Counted from the first letter of the stretch, positions 1-9,517 are shown. The stretch is 64,000 nucleotides of DNA from an uncultured Corynebacterium sp. (GCA_943914465.1 CALUCD010000005.1:62001-126000), one strand, 5' to 3'. The notes: generated by a model from the sequence alone, not told the origin. Translations and numbers: made by a program.

Positions 1-2082
1 CTTCCCGCACCAGATGTGTATCCGATGCTGATCCGTCTAGCTGATGCCGACGGGACAACCCTAGATACGGAGCGTTTTCACCTTGCCGCGCGCCCGAGCG
101 GGCCCACGCCCCTGCCAGATCAGACGCGGGCAGCGGGGCTGACTGCGCTCTACCCGATCTCTGCGGCTATCGACATTGTTCCCGGTGAAACTGGGGAGGC
201 CCCGGAAAACCCCGAGCTCGTGCTGGCATCCGATCAGCTGGCGAGCCAGCTCGCTCCCGAGGGGCGCCTGACGCGGTTGGTGGATACGTATCTTGAGGCC
301 ACCGCCAACCAGGAGGTTGCGGGCGCGATGTGCGCCGCGTTGGATCCGGCACTGATTGAAACCGTTGACCGCATGGTTGACGGCTACCGAGTGTCAATGG
401 CCCGCAAACCAGCTGTTGAAGAGCCGAAACGCCTGCGTGACAGCTGGGGGCAGTCGCACGATTCGCCCCCCGGTGGCCCGGGTGACGGCGCAGATGACGC
501 AGCACTCTGGATGGAGAAGGTGCGACGCATCGCCCAGAACGGGTGCACTGTGGCGCTGCCGTGGGCGAACACGGACATCAACGCGGTCGCGCGTGTAGGC
601 GACCCGTGGCTGGTGCGCGAAGCTATTGAGCGCGGCCCGTTCGCGCTGAGCAATGTGCTTGGAGCAACCGGAACCATGAACACGGTGGTGCCCAGCTCCG
701 GCTACGTCAACGAAGAGGCGGTTGCCGCGCTTGGGTGGGCTGATCACAGCCGCTCAACCATTCCAACTGAGGGCCTGAGTGGGCCGTGGGAACGCGCAGT
801 TGCCCAGCAAGAAAGCGACCGGCAGGCGGACGGTGCAGAAAGTACCCACGGCCGCAGCGCACTCGAGGACCACCAGATGGGAGCGCCCGCGTGGGCTGCA
901 GCGCCCCCACCAGAGTCACCCGTGCGGGTGCTTGTGCCGGCTGGCACCGTCGGCGCAGACACCTCAGACGCAGCGCAGCGTTTCAGCTGGTTAGGTCCGG
1001 GAATCATGGCAGTGACGTACAACGACGCACTCGCCGCCACTCTTGCCACTGTGGGACTGAGCCCAGAGACCGCCGGGTACTCCAACGAGACGCTGCGCTA
1101 TGACTACGCAATAGACTCCCCGCGCGCCCGCGCGATCAACGCCGCCGCCGCGATCCAGCTGGCGGTGCAGTCTGCCTGGACAAACCCCGATGAACCGGAG
1201 GCGCCCCCGGTGTTTATCAACCCACCCGCATCGTGGGATGCAGACGCCGCGGCAACCCTGCTTGGCACCGTCGCCGATCTGATCACCTCCGGCGCTGCCC
1301 ACCCCGTGCCGCTGAATGCCTACCTCACCCCCGATGCCGGTGCGGGGATTGCCCAAGCCGCACACATCGGCACCGCGTTCGCAGACCCGACAGTCTACTC
1401 AGACAGTGAAATCCTCAGCGCCACCCAACAAACCGGCTTTATCAACGACCTGTCTGCAATGCTGGTGCCCGACCCGTCAATCGCGCTCACCCGGTACGGA
1501 TTCACCCTGCCGCTGCGCCGCGACATCCTCAACGCGCTCTCACCCACCGGGCGGCGCACCCGTGCCGGGTACCGCGAAGCGGTCACGGCAACGAGCTACC
1601 GCCTCAGCGGTTCACGGGCGACGCTCGGGGACTTGCGTGAGGCAGTCTCACTCATCCCGCCAGGCAATGTCTACACCCGCACCTCAGCATCAAGCCCACT
1701 GCTCATTGTCGCCCAAAACGGAATGCCGCTGCCGGTGGATGCGGCGATCCGCTACACAGCAGCAGATGGGTCGCGCCTCAACGTGCCAGATCACCTGCGC
1801 ATACCGGCGCGCGGTTCGGTGACCGTGCAGATGACCGCCGACCTGCCCGCAGATGCCAGAAGCGCGAACTTGCAGCTGTACTTGGCCGGCCCACGGGATA
1901 ACGCGATCTCGCGTCCGGTAGATATTTCCGTCCGGACACCACAGATGGCGTTGCGCAGCGGGGCGTTATTGGCGGGCGGGGGAGTGATCCTCGCGCTGCT
2001 TTTGCTGTACAGAATCGGCAAACGCCGAAAACGTGGTGATCCCGCCACAAATGGGGCACCGCCGGACGCGGCTGATACCTAG
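1..2082 (+). CDS. DUF6049 family membrane-anchored protein (5' partial)
   Basis: The reading frame is open from the first base, so the true start lies upstream and the gene is cut by the window edge; about 690 residues are visible. The body is a hydrophilic, presumably extracytoplasmic region rich in Ala, Pro and Thr. Near the C-terminus there is a single membrane helix (around ALLAGGGVILALLLLY) followed by a basic RIGKRRKRG tail, which predicts a cell-surface protein anchored with a short cytoplasmic end. It sits directly upstream of murJ, the position held by Rv3909 in mycobacteria, and the family is known only by that conserved context. A role in envelope assembly alongside MurJ is inference. 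No catalytic motif is visible. Confidence 0.8.
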   Translation, partial: LPAPDVYPMLIRLADADGTTLDTERFHLAARPSGPTPLPDQTRAAGLTALYPISAAIDIVPGETGEAPENPELVLASDQLASQLAPEGRLTRLVDTYLEATANQEVAGAMCAALDPALIETVDRMVDGYRVSMARKPAVEEPKRLRDSWGQSHDSPPGGPGDGADDAALWMEKVRRIAQNGCTVALPWANTDINAVARVGDPWLVREAIERGPFALSNVLGATGTMNTVVPSSGYVNEEAVAALGWADHSRSTIPTEGLSGPWERAVAQQESDRQADGAESTHGRSALEDHQMGAPAWAAAPPPESPVRVLVPAGTVGADTSDAAQRFSWLGPGIMAVTYNDALAATLATVGLSPETAGYSNETLRYDYAIDSPRARAINAAAAIQLAVQSAWTNPDEPEAPPVFINPPASWDADAAATLLGTVADLITSGAAHPVPLNAYLTPDAGAGIAQAAHIGTAFADPTVYSDSEILSATQQTGFINDLSAMLVPDPSIALTRYGFTLPLRRDILNALSPTGRRTRAGYREAVTATSYRLSGSRATLGDLREAVSLIPPGNVYTRTSASSPLLIVAQNGMPLPVDAAIRYTAADGSRLNVPDHLRIPARGSVTVQMTADLPADARSANLQLYLAGPRDNAISRPVDISVRTPQMALRSGALLAGGGVILALLLLYRIGKRRKRGDPATNGAPPDAADT

Positions 2083-2126
2083 AATGACGCAAAGTTGAAG
2101 TACCACCATCGTGAATGGAGAACGAC

Positions 2127-5100
2127 GTGACACAGCCGGATGAGCACCAGCAGGGTGCTGGCCTGCGGCGGCGCATCGTCACACCGGCGCCTCCTGCGCC
2201 GGTGCCCGCACCGAGGAGAACAAAGCACTCAACGGGGGCTGACCAATCGGCCCCCGATCGCTCATTGCTGACGACAAGCCCGAAGGGCGAAACGATCGTT
2301 CCGCCTGCCCCGGCAGAAACCGCAGCGGCCGGCTCTTTGGGGGATGACGGTGCACGCGCCGCCACTGAGTCCGCAGTCGCGTCCGCGAACGAACGCGGCA
2401 GCCAAGCTGAGCGGGCAGAGTCCGGCGAGAGCTCGAAGCAGGGCGAGGTGGTCCGCGCGACCGGTTCGATGGCGATTGCCACGCTGATATCGCGCATCAC
2501 CGGCTTTATTCGCACGGTGCTCATCGGTGCGGCGCTGGGTGAGGTGGTCGCCTCGGCGTTCAACACCGCGAATACGCTGCCGAACATGATCACCGAGATT
2601 GTGCTCGGCTCGGTGCTCACCGCGCTGGTGGTGCCGGTGTTGGTGCGCGCGGAAAAGGAAGACGCGGACCACGGTGCGGCGTTCATTCGCCGTCTGTTCA
2701 CCCTCACACTGACCCTGATGACGGTGGTCAGTCTTGTCGCCGTGGTGGCAGCCCCCTGGCTCGCGGAAATCATGGTCGACGAGGACAGTACAGGCAACAT
2801 TGTCCAGATCACGTCGTTTGCCTACCTTTTGTTGCCGCAGATCTTCTTCTACGGCATGTTCTCGCTGTTCATGGCGATTTTGAACACGAAGGAACACTTC
2901 CGGCCCGGCGCGTGGGCACCGGTGGCGAACAATATTGTCTCCATTGCGGTGCTCGGCGCGTATATGGCATTGCCGGGGCAGTTGGATCCGACAACGCCGG
3001 CGTCGATACGCGATCCGCACGTGCTCTTGCTCGGCCTCGGTACCACGCTCGGTGTGGTGGTGCAGTGCCTGATCATGCTGCCTGCGCTGAGGAAACTCGG
3101 CATTGATTTGCGGCCTCTGTGGGGCATTGATGATCGCCTGAAGCAGTTCGGCGGTATGGCGCTGGCCATCGTCACCTACGTGGCTATCAGCCAGCTGGGG
3201 TATGTGATTACCACCCGCCTCGCGTTCGCCGCGGACCCGGGCGCGCCGATTATCTACCAGCAGCACTGGATGTTGCTGCAGATGCCCTACGGCATCATCG
3301 GCGTCACCTTGCTCACGGCAATTATGCCGCGACTGAGCCGCAACGCCGCAAATGGTGATGACGCCGCAGTGGTCTCCGACCTGACCATGGGCACCAAGCT
3401 CACCTTCATCGCGCTGATCCCGATCATCGTGTTCATGACCGCGCTCGGGCCAGAAATCGGCCAAGCACTCTTCGGCTACGGCAGGTTCACCGAGGACGCA
3501 GCGCACACCCTCGGTCTGACCATCAGCTTCTCCGCCTTCACGCTCATCCCGTACGCCCTGGTGATGCTGCATCTGCGTGTGTTCTACGCGCGTGAAGAGG
3601 CATGGACACCGACGCTGATCATCGCCGGGATCACCATCACCAAGATTGTGTTGTCCTACCTCGCGCCGCTGGTGGCCAATAGCCCCCAGCATGTGGTGGT
3701 CCTGCTTGGCGCGGCAAATGGGTTCGGCTTCGTCGCCGGTGCAGTCATCGGTGGGATGCTGCTCAAGCGAAAGCTTGGCACGCTGCAAACTCGCGCGATC
3801 ATTCACACCTCAACCTGGGCGCTCGGAGCGGCGATCATCGGTGTCGGCGTGATCGTGTTGCTGCGCTGGCTCGTGCGCGATGCCGCCGGCATTGATCTGC
3901 CGGCGATACTCGGCAGCCTGGTCGGCGTCCAGTCCCTCGGTTCACTCATTGAGGTGGCGATTCTCGGGCTGGTGTTCATTATCGCAACCGGTCTCGTGCT
4001 GGCGCGCTCCAGGCTGCCTGAGGTGCAAAACCTTGGTCGCGCACTCGCACGCATTCCTGGCTTCGGCCGCTTCATCACCCCGGATGAAGAGCGCGCGATT
4101 GACACCGGTGTGGCCGACCCACGCGACGTGTCCACACAGTTCCTGCCGTCCGACACGTTCAACGCGTCTCCGGTGCCGCCGCCGATGTCTGCCGGCGTGG
4201 TCCGTGGCCCACGGCTGGTACCAGGCGCGTCCGTGTCCGATGGTCGCTTCCGCCTTATCCGCGACCACGGCGCGACCACGGGTGCAAGCTTCTGGCAGGC
4301 CCGTGAGGTGCGCAGTGGCCGCCCTGTCGCACTAACGTTTGTAGATACGACCGGCTCATCGCCGATGGCGCCACCAACCCCGCGCGAAGCGGCGATCGAC
4401 GCGGCTGGCATTGCGACCCGTACCGGGCGAATCGCCAAACTCAACCACCCGGCGATCGCCAACATTTTGGAGGTGCGCCCGTACCGCACCGGCGCACTCA
4501 TTGTGGCGGACTGGATTGAAGGCAGCTCGGTGAAAGCCGTGGCTGAAAGCGGGCAAACCTTGCACACGGAGGCCGTGGCCAACGCGCTTGCCCCACTCGC
4601 AGGAGTGCTCGCAGCCGCGCGCAGCCAGGACATTCCGCTCGGCTTAGACAACCGCCAGCGCCTGCGTATCGACGGTGAAGGCCGCGTCCGTCTCGCCTTC
4701 CCGGCAGTTTTGCCGGACGCGTCCGCACACGACGACGCTGAGGCATTTGCGTCCGCGATGGAACTGCTCACCACCAACGTCAACTCGTCTGCCCTCGACG
4801 AGTTGGTGCACAACACCCGCGCATTGGTGGAGGCTGACGCGATTGACCCGCAAGATTTCCGCGACATCCAGGTCGCACTGCGCCGCGAGGCGAACCTGCC
4901 CGGCATTGTCACCGATTACGGTGACCCTGACCGGCTCGACTTCGACCAATACCCGGAGTATGCCGATGCGCGAGCTGGCGGTCCCGGCGCAATGGGCGAC
5001 GCTGAAGCGGACGCCACCCACCCAGACACCGTGCGTTTGAGCCCGGTGCCAGCTGCGCCCCGAGAGGAAGAAGAACCGGACGAGCTGCGGGGCGGCTTCG

Positions 5101-5819
5101 GGGCACGGCGCTATGGTCCGCTGACTGTGGTGATGGTTTCCTTGCTCACAGTGATCTCTGTCGTGTTCGTTGCGATGCTCACGATCTACCTGGTCGGCGT
5201 CTTCTCCGGCGACGACCAGCGTGCGCCGGTATCACCTGAAACAGTGCAGGGAGATCACATTGAAAATGAGGTGAACCGAACACTTGAGCCCGGCAGCGAC
5301 AACGCCTTTGGTGCCGACGGCAAGTACCGCCCCAATCTCCCCCCGGTGGTCATTGGTCCACTGAGTGCAGAGGTTGTGGATTTCCGTGACGGAGTCGTCC
5401 ACGGCACCGGTGGGGCGGACAGTTACGGCCTGGTAGCCAATATCGTGGACCAGAAGAACGACACCACCTGGTCAACTGCGCGCGGCACCGCAGTGTCGCT
5501 GCGGCCCGGTGGCGATGGCGGTGGCCCGTTCACCCTTGAGCGTTTGGTTATCGACGTCGCTTCCGCGGGCGGTCCCTACCGCGTCTACGGTTTGCCTGCC
5601 GAGCGCCCACCACGAGGAGGCAACGAGGCGATACTGCTGGCAGAGGGTGCGCTTGAAAGCGGCCAGAACAGCGTCAATATTGACACTCGGAGCATGGCCA
5701 ACAACATCGCGCTTGATGCCGTGGTGTTGGAACTTCCCGAGGACCCGCAAGGCGGTGGGGAAGCCGCGCTTGAGACGATCCGGGAAGTGGAGTTCATTGG
5801 TTACTCTGACCACGGATAG
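2127..5819 (+). CDS. murJ: Lipid II flippase MurJ (MviN) fused to a pseudokinase and C-terminal surface domain
   Basis: MurJ moves lipid II across the membrane for peptidoglycan synthesis. The protein has about 1230 residues. In order it has a disordered Pro/Ala-rich N-terminus to about 110, a multi-helix MOP flippase domain (about 115-640), a cytoplasmic kinase-like domain (about 690-930), a membrane helix near 995-1025, and a C-terminal extracytoplasmic region of about 200 residues that looks beta-rich. The kinase-like domain is dead by inspection: the usual VAIK lysine position reads VALTFVD and no HRD or DFG motif is present. In mycobacteria the equivalent pseudokinase recruits FhaA after PknB phosphorylation, and pknB is in this same window. 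GTG at 2127 is preferred over ATG at 2115 because GGAG at 2117-2120 is correctly spaced for it. The 3' end overlaps the convergent mgtC-like gene by 19 bases. Confidence 0.93.
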   Translation: MTQPDEHQQGAGLRRRIVTPAPPAPVPAPRRTKHSTGADQSAPDRSLLTTSPKGETIVPPAPAETAAAGSLGDDGARAATESAVASANERGSQAERAESGESSKQGEVVRATGSMAIATLISRITGFIRTVLIGAALGEVVASAFNTANTLPNMITEIVLGSVLTALVVPVLVRAEKEDADHGAAFIRRLFTLTLTLMTVVSLVAVVAAPWLAEIMVDEDSTGNIVQITSFAYLLLPQIFFYGMFSLFMAILNTKEHFRPGAWAPVANNIVSIAVLGAYMALPGQLDPTTPASIRDPHVLLLGLGTTLGVVVQCLIMLPALRKLGIDLRPLWGIDDRLKQFGGMALAIVTYVAISQLGYVITTRLAFAADPGAPIIYQQHWMLLQMPYGIIGVTLLTAIMPRLSRNAANGDDAAVVSDLTMGTKLTFIALIPIIVFMTALGPEIGQALFGYGRFTEDAAHTLGLTISFSAFTLIPYALVMLHLRVFYAREEAWTPTLIIAGITITKIVLSYLAPLVANSPQHVVVLLGAANGFGFVAGAVIGGMLLKRKLGTLQTRAIIHTSTWALGAAIIGVGVIVLLRWLVRDAAGIDLPAILGSLVGVQSLGSLIEVAILGLVFIIATGLVLARSRLPEVQNLGRALARIPGFGRFITPDEERAIDTGVADPRDVSTQFLPSDTFNASPVPPPMSAGVVRGPRLVPGASVSDGRFRLIRDHGATTGASFWQAREVRSGRPVALTFVDTTGSSPMAPPTPREAAIDAAGIATRTGRIAKLNHPAIANILEVRPYRTGALIVADWIEGSSVKAVAESGQTLHTEAVANALAPLAGVLAAARSQDIPLGLDNRQRLRIDGEGRVRLAFPAVLPDASAHDDAEAFASAMELLTTNVNSSALDELVHNTRALVEADAIDPQDFRDIQVALRREANLPGIVTDYGDPDRLDFDQYPEYADARAGGPGAMGDAEADATHPDTVRLSPVPAAPREEEEPDELRGGFGARRYGPLTVVMVSLLTVISVVFVAMLTIYLVGVFSGDDQRAPVSPETVQGDHIENEVNRTLEPGSDNAFGADGKYRPNLPPVVIGPLSAEVVDFRDGVVHGTGGADSYGLVANIVDQKNDTTWSTARGTAVSLRPGGDGGGPFTLERLVIDVASAGGPYRVYGLPAERPPRGGNEAILLAEGALESGQNSVNIDTRSMANNIALDAVVLELPEDPQGGGEAALETIREVEFIGYSDHG

Positions 5820-6244
5820 GTGTCAGCCGCGGAGTCGATGAGCGCGGCGATCTTGCGCAACAGCACATTGCCTACCACGATGCACAGCGCGCCAGTCGCC
5901 GCCACCCCGTACAAGCCGCCGCCTGCCAGGCAGCCAACTGCGGCTGACGCCCACAGGGTCGCGGCGGTATTGAGCCCACTGACTGATGCGCCCTCTTTCA
6001 AAATCACACCAGCACCGAGGAAGCCGATGCCGGATGCCACCTGGGCGGCAACCCGCGTCGGGTCAGCGTCAACCCCCGCGAACGAATAGGCACCCAGAAT
6101 CACAAACAACGCCGAACCGAGGCTTACCAACGCATTCGTGCGCAGGCCGGCACCACGGGAGCGCCATTGCCGCTCAGCCCCAACAAGCGCACCGAGGGAA
6201 ACGGCGACCAGGATGCGGGTGAGGATTTCAAGCTCGGAGGACAT
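5801..6244 (-). CDS. MgtC/SapB family membrane protein, short paralogue
   Basis: This 147-residue protein consists only of the MgtC membrane domain: helices with GALVGAERQWRSR, RTNALVSLGSALFV, ASGIGFLGAGVILKEG and TAATLWASAAVG, all family signatures. MgtC proteins are linked to survival in low magnesium and to control of membrane energetics in other bacteria. It lacks the cytoplasmic C-terminal domain present in the neighbouring paralogue. It converges on and overlaps murJ by 19 bases. Long stretches match the neighbouring paralogue at the nucleotide level (about 5930-6060 against 6830-6975), so the two arose by tandem duplication with recent exchange. Function beyond the family name is not shown. 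Confidence 0.88.
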   Translation of the reverse strand: MSSELEILTRILVAVSLGALVGAERQWRSRGAGLRTNALVSLGSALFVILGAYSFAGVDADPTRVAAQVASGIGFLGAGVILKEGASVSGLNTAATLWASAAVGCLAGGGLYGVAATGALCIVVGNVLLRKIAALIDSAADTYPWSE

Positions 6245-6431
6245 CGCACACCTCGTACACTGCGACAGATAGGTGGGGCTCCAGTAATCGCATTACATTA
6301 CGAAATTCTTATATCAGATATTATGGTTACTCCGAGCGAACGTCAATTTGGGGCACGGCCAACTGTTCACAGCCCAAAAGTTCCTTACAGTAATGACGAG
6401 CAGGCCTTGTCCAGTCTGCACCCCGCGCTGT
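6245..6431. other. Intergenic region upstream of the short mgtC-like gene
   Basis: This 187-base AT-richer stretch separates the two MgtC paralogues and must hold the promoter of the downstream one, or a leader if they are co-transcribed. No convincing riboswitch fold, terminator or small gene could be recognised by eye. Confidence 0.4.
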
Positions 6432-7148
6432 TTAGTCTCGCGCCTCAATCGGCTCCGCATCCCACTTCAACGAGGTGACATCTGGCGCGCGTACAACCTG
6501 CTCGATCATCTTCTCAATCTTGGCGTAGTCGCCCTCCGGGGACGTCACCACCAGAGTGAGGCGTGCGTCCAACCCGTTTTCCAGATCTTCGGTATCAATC
6601 GATTTCACGGTGTAGCGCGGACGGTTCAGCGCCTGGAACACGAGCTGGCGCACCTGCTCTTCGGCAATGATGGGAAACCCGATCCGGAACGTGTATTTCA
6701 CCATCTGGCCATCTTCTTTGGAGTTGGCCGAGGCGGCGTCGATACGCTTGGCGGTTCTGCGCAACAGGATGTTGGCGCCGACAATGCACGCTGCACCGAG
6801 GGTTGCCTCCGTGTACATGCCACCGCCTGCCAGGCAGCCGACCGCGGCTGACGCCCACAGGGTCGCGGCGGTATTGAGCCCGATGATCGATGCGCCCTCT
6901 TTCAAAATCACACCAGCACCGAGGAAGCCGATGCCGGATGCCACCTGCGCGGCAACGCGCGTCGGGTCAGCCTCCACGCCGGTGAACGCATAAGCACCCA
7001 TGATCACGAACAGTGCCGAACCGAGGCTCACCAACGCATTCGTGCGCAGGCCGGCGCTGCGCGAGCGCCATTGGCGCTCAGCACCAACGCACGCACCGAG
7101 GAATAACGCGGCGACGATGCGAAAATAGATTTCAAGATCGAGTGCCAA
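6432..7148 (-). CDS. MgtC/SapB family membrane protein with C-terminal regulatory domain
   Basis: About 238 residues: an MgtC membrane domain (about 1-150) nearly identical in sequence to the downstream paralogue, then a cytoplasmic alpha/beta domain of about 80 residues (KYTFRIGFPIIAEEQVRQLV...) like the ACT-like C-terminal domain of longer MgtC proteins. TTG at 7148 is chosen because a G-rich ribosome site lies 7-10 bases upstream and translation then begins at ALDLEIYF; GTG at 7157 is possible. A longer extension to 7262 runs through AT-rich promoter sequence and does not look like protein. An imperfect TAGAT...ATCTA inverted repeat lies just upstream, but no regulator can be named. Confidence 0.87.
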   Translation of the reverse strand: MALDLEIYFRIVAALFLGACVGAERQWRSRSAGLRTNALVSLGSALFVIMGAYAFTGVEADPTRVAAQVASGIGFLGAGVILKEGASIIGLNTAATLWASAAVGCLAGGGMYTEATLGAACIVGANILLRRTAKRIDAASANSKEDGQMVKYTFRIGFPIIAEEQVRQLVFQALNRPRYTVKSIDTEDLENGLDARLTLVVTSPEGDYAKIEKMIEQVVRAPDVTSLKWDAEPIEARD

Positions 7149-7236
7149 AGGATCCACCCCCCGTGGACGCAAGAAAGTAGATTTTAATTTACATCTATTC
7201 GTGTGATGGCATATTAGACGACATTTATCCAACTCC

Positions 7237-7252
7237 GCAGCACAAGTGCTGC
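7237..7252. promoter_or_regulatory. Perfect GCAGCAC-AA-GTGCTGC palindrome between mgtC and sigM
   Basis: A 16-base element with two perfect 7-base arms and a 2-base centre lies in the divergent region between the larger mgtC-like gene and sigM. It could be an operator or a short hairpin; it has no T-run on the + strand strong enough for a terminator. Confidence 0.4.
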
Positions 7253-7369
7253 TTCTGGACACGTGTCAACTAAAATGCGCATCCGACGCCCCCCATGAAC
7301 ACGCGAACGCAAGCATACTGGTGTGGAGTATTTTTCACCGGGGTGACCGGGGACGAAGGGGGAATGGGC

Positions 7370-7921
7370 ATGCCGCACCGCACTGACCGAGAGCTGGCGC
7401 ACGACTATGTAGCGGGAGACGCGCGAGCCTTTAAGCTCATCGTCCGCCGGCACCGACAGCGAATGTATTTCGTCGCCCGCAATTACGCACGCGACGAGCA
7501 GGATGCGCAAGACATCGTGCAAGAAGCGCTCTTCCGCGCAAGTAAGAGCATGCACACCTATCGGGGTGAGGCCAAACTGAGCACCTGGCTGCACCGCACA
7601 GTCACAAACGTGGCAATCGACCATCAACGCCGCGCCCAGCGCCGCGGGCCAGTGGTGAGCTTGGATGATGACGCGACGATGCCCCAAGACTCCAACCGCT
7701 ACCTCGCCCACGACCCCACGGCGACCCTCGAACACTTTCTCGCGGTGCGTCAAGCGGTGGCAAAACTCCCCGTCGCCCAGCGCAAAGCACTTCTGCTTAT
7801 TGACGTCTACGGAATGAGCGTCGAAGGCGCCGCGACCGAACTGGGTGTGCGGCCGGGAACGATTAAGTCCCGGCGCCACAGGGCAAGAGAATTCGTCGCC
7901 TCGGCGATCGAAGCACAGTGA
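7370..7921 (+). CDS. sigM: ECF RNA polymerase sigma factor SigM
   Basis: An ECF sigma factor of about 183 residues with region 2 (DARAFKLIVRRHRQRMYFVARNY, then DEQDAQDIVQEALFRA) and region 4 (LPVAQRKALLLIDVYGMSVEGAATELGVRPGTIKSRRHRAR, the -35 recognition helix-turn-helix). In C. glutamicum SigM directs the thiol/disulfide stress response including thioredoxin genes, and here trxB begins 9 bases after the stop, so co-transcription is likely. ATG at 7370 has GAAGGGGG 7 bases upstream; ATG 7364 would be too close to it. No anti-sigma gene (rsmA) follows, unlike in mycobacteria. Confidence 0.92.
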   Translation: MPHRTDRELAHDYVAGDARAFKLIVRRHRQRMYFVARNYARDEQDAQDIVQEALFRASKSMHTYRGEAKLSTWLHRTVTNVAIDHQRRAQRRGPVVSLDDDATMPQDSNRYLAHDPTATLEHFLAVRQAVAKLPVAQRKALLLIDVYGMSVEGAATELGVRPGTIKSRRHRAREFVASAIEAQ

Positions 7922-7930
7922 GGTGAGCCT

Positions 7931-8971
7931 GTGGGGTTAGACTCGTCGACTATGACCGACCCCGGCTTTATCAATCTTGGTAGTACGACCACACCTCCCG
8001 AAAACCCCGTGGATAACCCGTTAGAAGCCAGTACACGGGCACCAACAGACGGCATCTACGATCTCATCATCATCGGCTCTGGCCCCTCCGGTTACACCGC
8101 CGCGATCTACGCCGCACGCGCTGAACTCAACCCGCTTGTCTTTGAGGGTTACGAGTACGGCGGCGAGCTCATGAACACCACGGAGGTGGAGAATTTCCCT
8201 GGGTTCGAAGACGGCGTGATGGGACCCGATCTCATGGGTGAGATGCGTGCGCAGGCGGAAAAGTTCGGCGCGGAGCTGCGCTCTGAACTCGTCGAGCGTG
8301 TGGATTTCTCCGGTGATGTCAAGAAAGTCTACGTCGCTGACGAGGAGTTTCGTGCCCGAGCTGTCATCCTCGCAACCGGCGCTGCACCGCGCCACCTTGG
8401 GGTGCCGGGGGAGGCCGAGCTGACTGGCCATGGTGTATCCACATGCGCCACCTGTGATGGCTTCTTTTTCAAAGACCATCACATCGCTGTGGTAGGTGGG
8501 GGAGATTCAGCGATGGAGGAAGCGATCTTCTTGACGAAGTTTGGCTCGAAGGTCACCCTGATTCACCGCTCTGACAATTTCCGCGCATCCAAGATCATGC
8601 TGGAGCGGGCCCGCCAGAACGAGAAGATCGAGTTTCTCACCAATACGATCGTGGAATCCGTCATCGATGCCGACGGCAAAGTGGGCGGATTGAACCTGCT
8701 CAACGTGACCACAGGTGAGCGGGACGTGCTCGACGCTACTGCGATGTTCGTCGCGATTGGCCATGATCCACGTTCTGGATTTTTAAAAGGACAGGTCAAC
8801 ACCGACGCGGGCGGGTACGTGCAGGTCAACGAGCCCTCCACCCTGACTAGCGTGCCGGGTGTGTTCGCCGCCGGAGACTTGGTGGATCAGACCTACCAGC
8901 AAGCGATCACCGCCGCCGGATCAGGCTGCCGCGCCGCGATTGATGCTCAACACTTTCTCGCCGCAAACTGA
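7931..8971 (+). CDS. trxB: Thioredoxin reductase
   Basis: This flavoprotein of up to 346 residues reduces thioredoxin with NADPH. It has an N-terminal FAD site (DLIIIGSGPSGYTAAIYAAR), the redox-active CATCD motif, the NADPH-binding VVGGGDSAMEEA motif and the C-terminal VFAAGDLVDQTYQQAITAAGSGC FAD signature. About 40 non-conserved residues precede the FAD motif. GTG 7931 has AGGTGAG just upstream; ATG 7952 is an alternative start. It lies in a sigM-trxB-trxA group that forms a complete thiol reduction system. Confidence 0.95.
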   Translation: MGLDSSTMTDPGFINLGSTTTPPENPVDNPLEASTRAPTDGIYDLIIIGSGPSGYTAAIYAARAELNPLVFEGYEYGGELMNTTEVENFPGFEDGVMGPDLMGEMRAQAEKFGAELRSELVERVDFSGDVKKVYVADEEFRARAVILATGAAPRHLGVPGEAELTGHGVSTCATCDGFFFKDHHIAVVGGGDSAMEEAIFLTKFGSKVTLIHRSDNFRASKIMLERARQNEKIEFLTNTIVESVIDADGKVGGLNLLNVTTGERDVLDATAMFVAIGHDPRSGFLKGQVNTDAGGYVQVNEPSTLTSVPGVFAAGDLVDQTYQQAITAAGSGCRAAIDAQHFLAAN

Positions 8972-9107
8972 ACCGAAAAGGGTCACACTAAAGTAGTCAA
9001 ATGTGCTGTAACCTGGGATGAACCGGCGCGGTGGGGGAATAGGATGCGAGACACGTGTCTATGAACGTAGACTACCTTTACAACTGACCTTAAAAGGAGC
9101 ACACGGG

Positions 9108-9431
9108 ATGAGCACACCAGTCGACGTCACGCAGCACACGTTCAAATCAGAAGTAATCGACGCCACTACGCCGGTATTGGTAGATTTTTGGGCCGAGTGG
9201 TGCGGGCCGTGCAAAAAGCTTGGACCGGTCCTCGATGAAGTCGCCTCAGAGATGGGCGATGCTGTGAAAGTGGCTAAGGTCAACGTCGATGAAGAGCGGA
9301 CACTCGGTGCAATGTTCCAGGTCATGTCCATTCCAGCTGTGCTCATGTTCAAAGATGGGCAGAAGGTTGATGAGTTTGTCGGGCTGCGACCAAAGAGCGA
9401 AATCCTTTCTCGCGTAAACGCCCACCTTTAA
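9108..9431 (+). CDS. trxA: Thioredoxin
   Basis: A 107-residue thioredoxin with the WAEWCGPCKKLGP active site and the cis-proline region SIPAVLMFKDG. It is the electron acceptor of the adjacent reductase. ATG 9108 is chosen because AAAAGGAG lies 8 bases upstream; the longer open frame to 9018 is mostly promoter/leader sequence. A gap of 136 bases after trxB suggests its own promoter as well. In mycobacteria the gene here is called trxC. Confidence 0.95.
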   Translation: MSTPVDVTQHTFKSEVIDATTPVLVDFWAEWCGPCKKLGPVLDEVASEMGDAVKVAKVNVDEERTLGAMFQVMSIPAVLMFKDGQKVDEFVGLRPKSEILSRVNAHL

Positions 9432-9517
9432 GGACACTTGTCGTAGGATAGACGACGGCTGTCTTTAAAAGAGGAATTGCAGGTCAATGTTGGGAATCGT
9501 GAAGGAAAGGGGGCAAC

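Noticed and set aside
2262..3806. 514-codon minus-strand frame inside murJ
   Set aside because: His/Arg/Gln-rich translation with no family pattern; antisense shadow of the flippase gene.
9034..9060. SigM-type promoter before trxA (GGGAAT ... CGTG)
   Set aside because: The spacing between the two elements is about 13 bases, outside the usual 16-18, so it was not listed.
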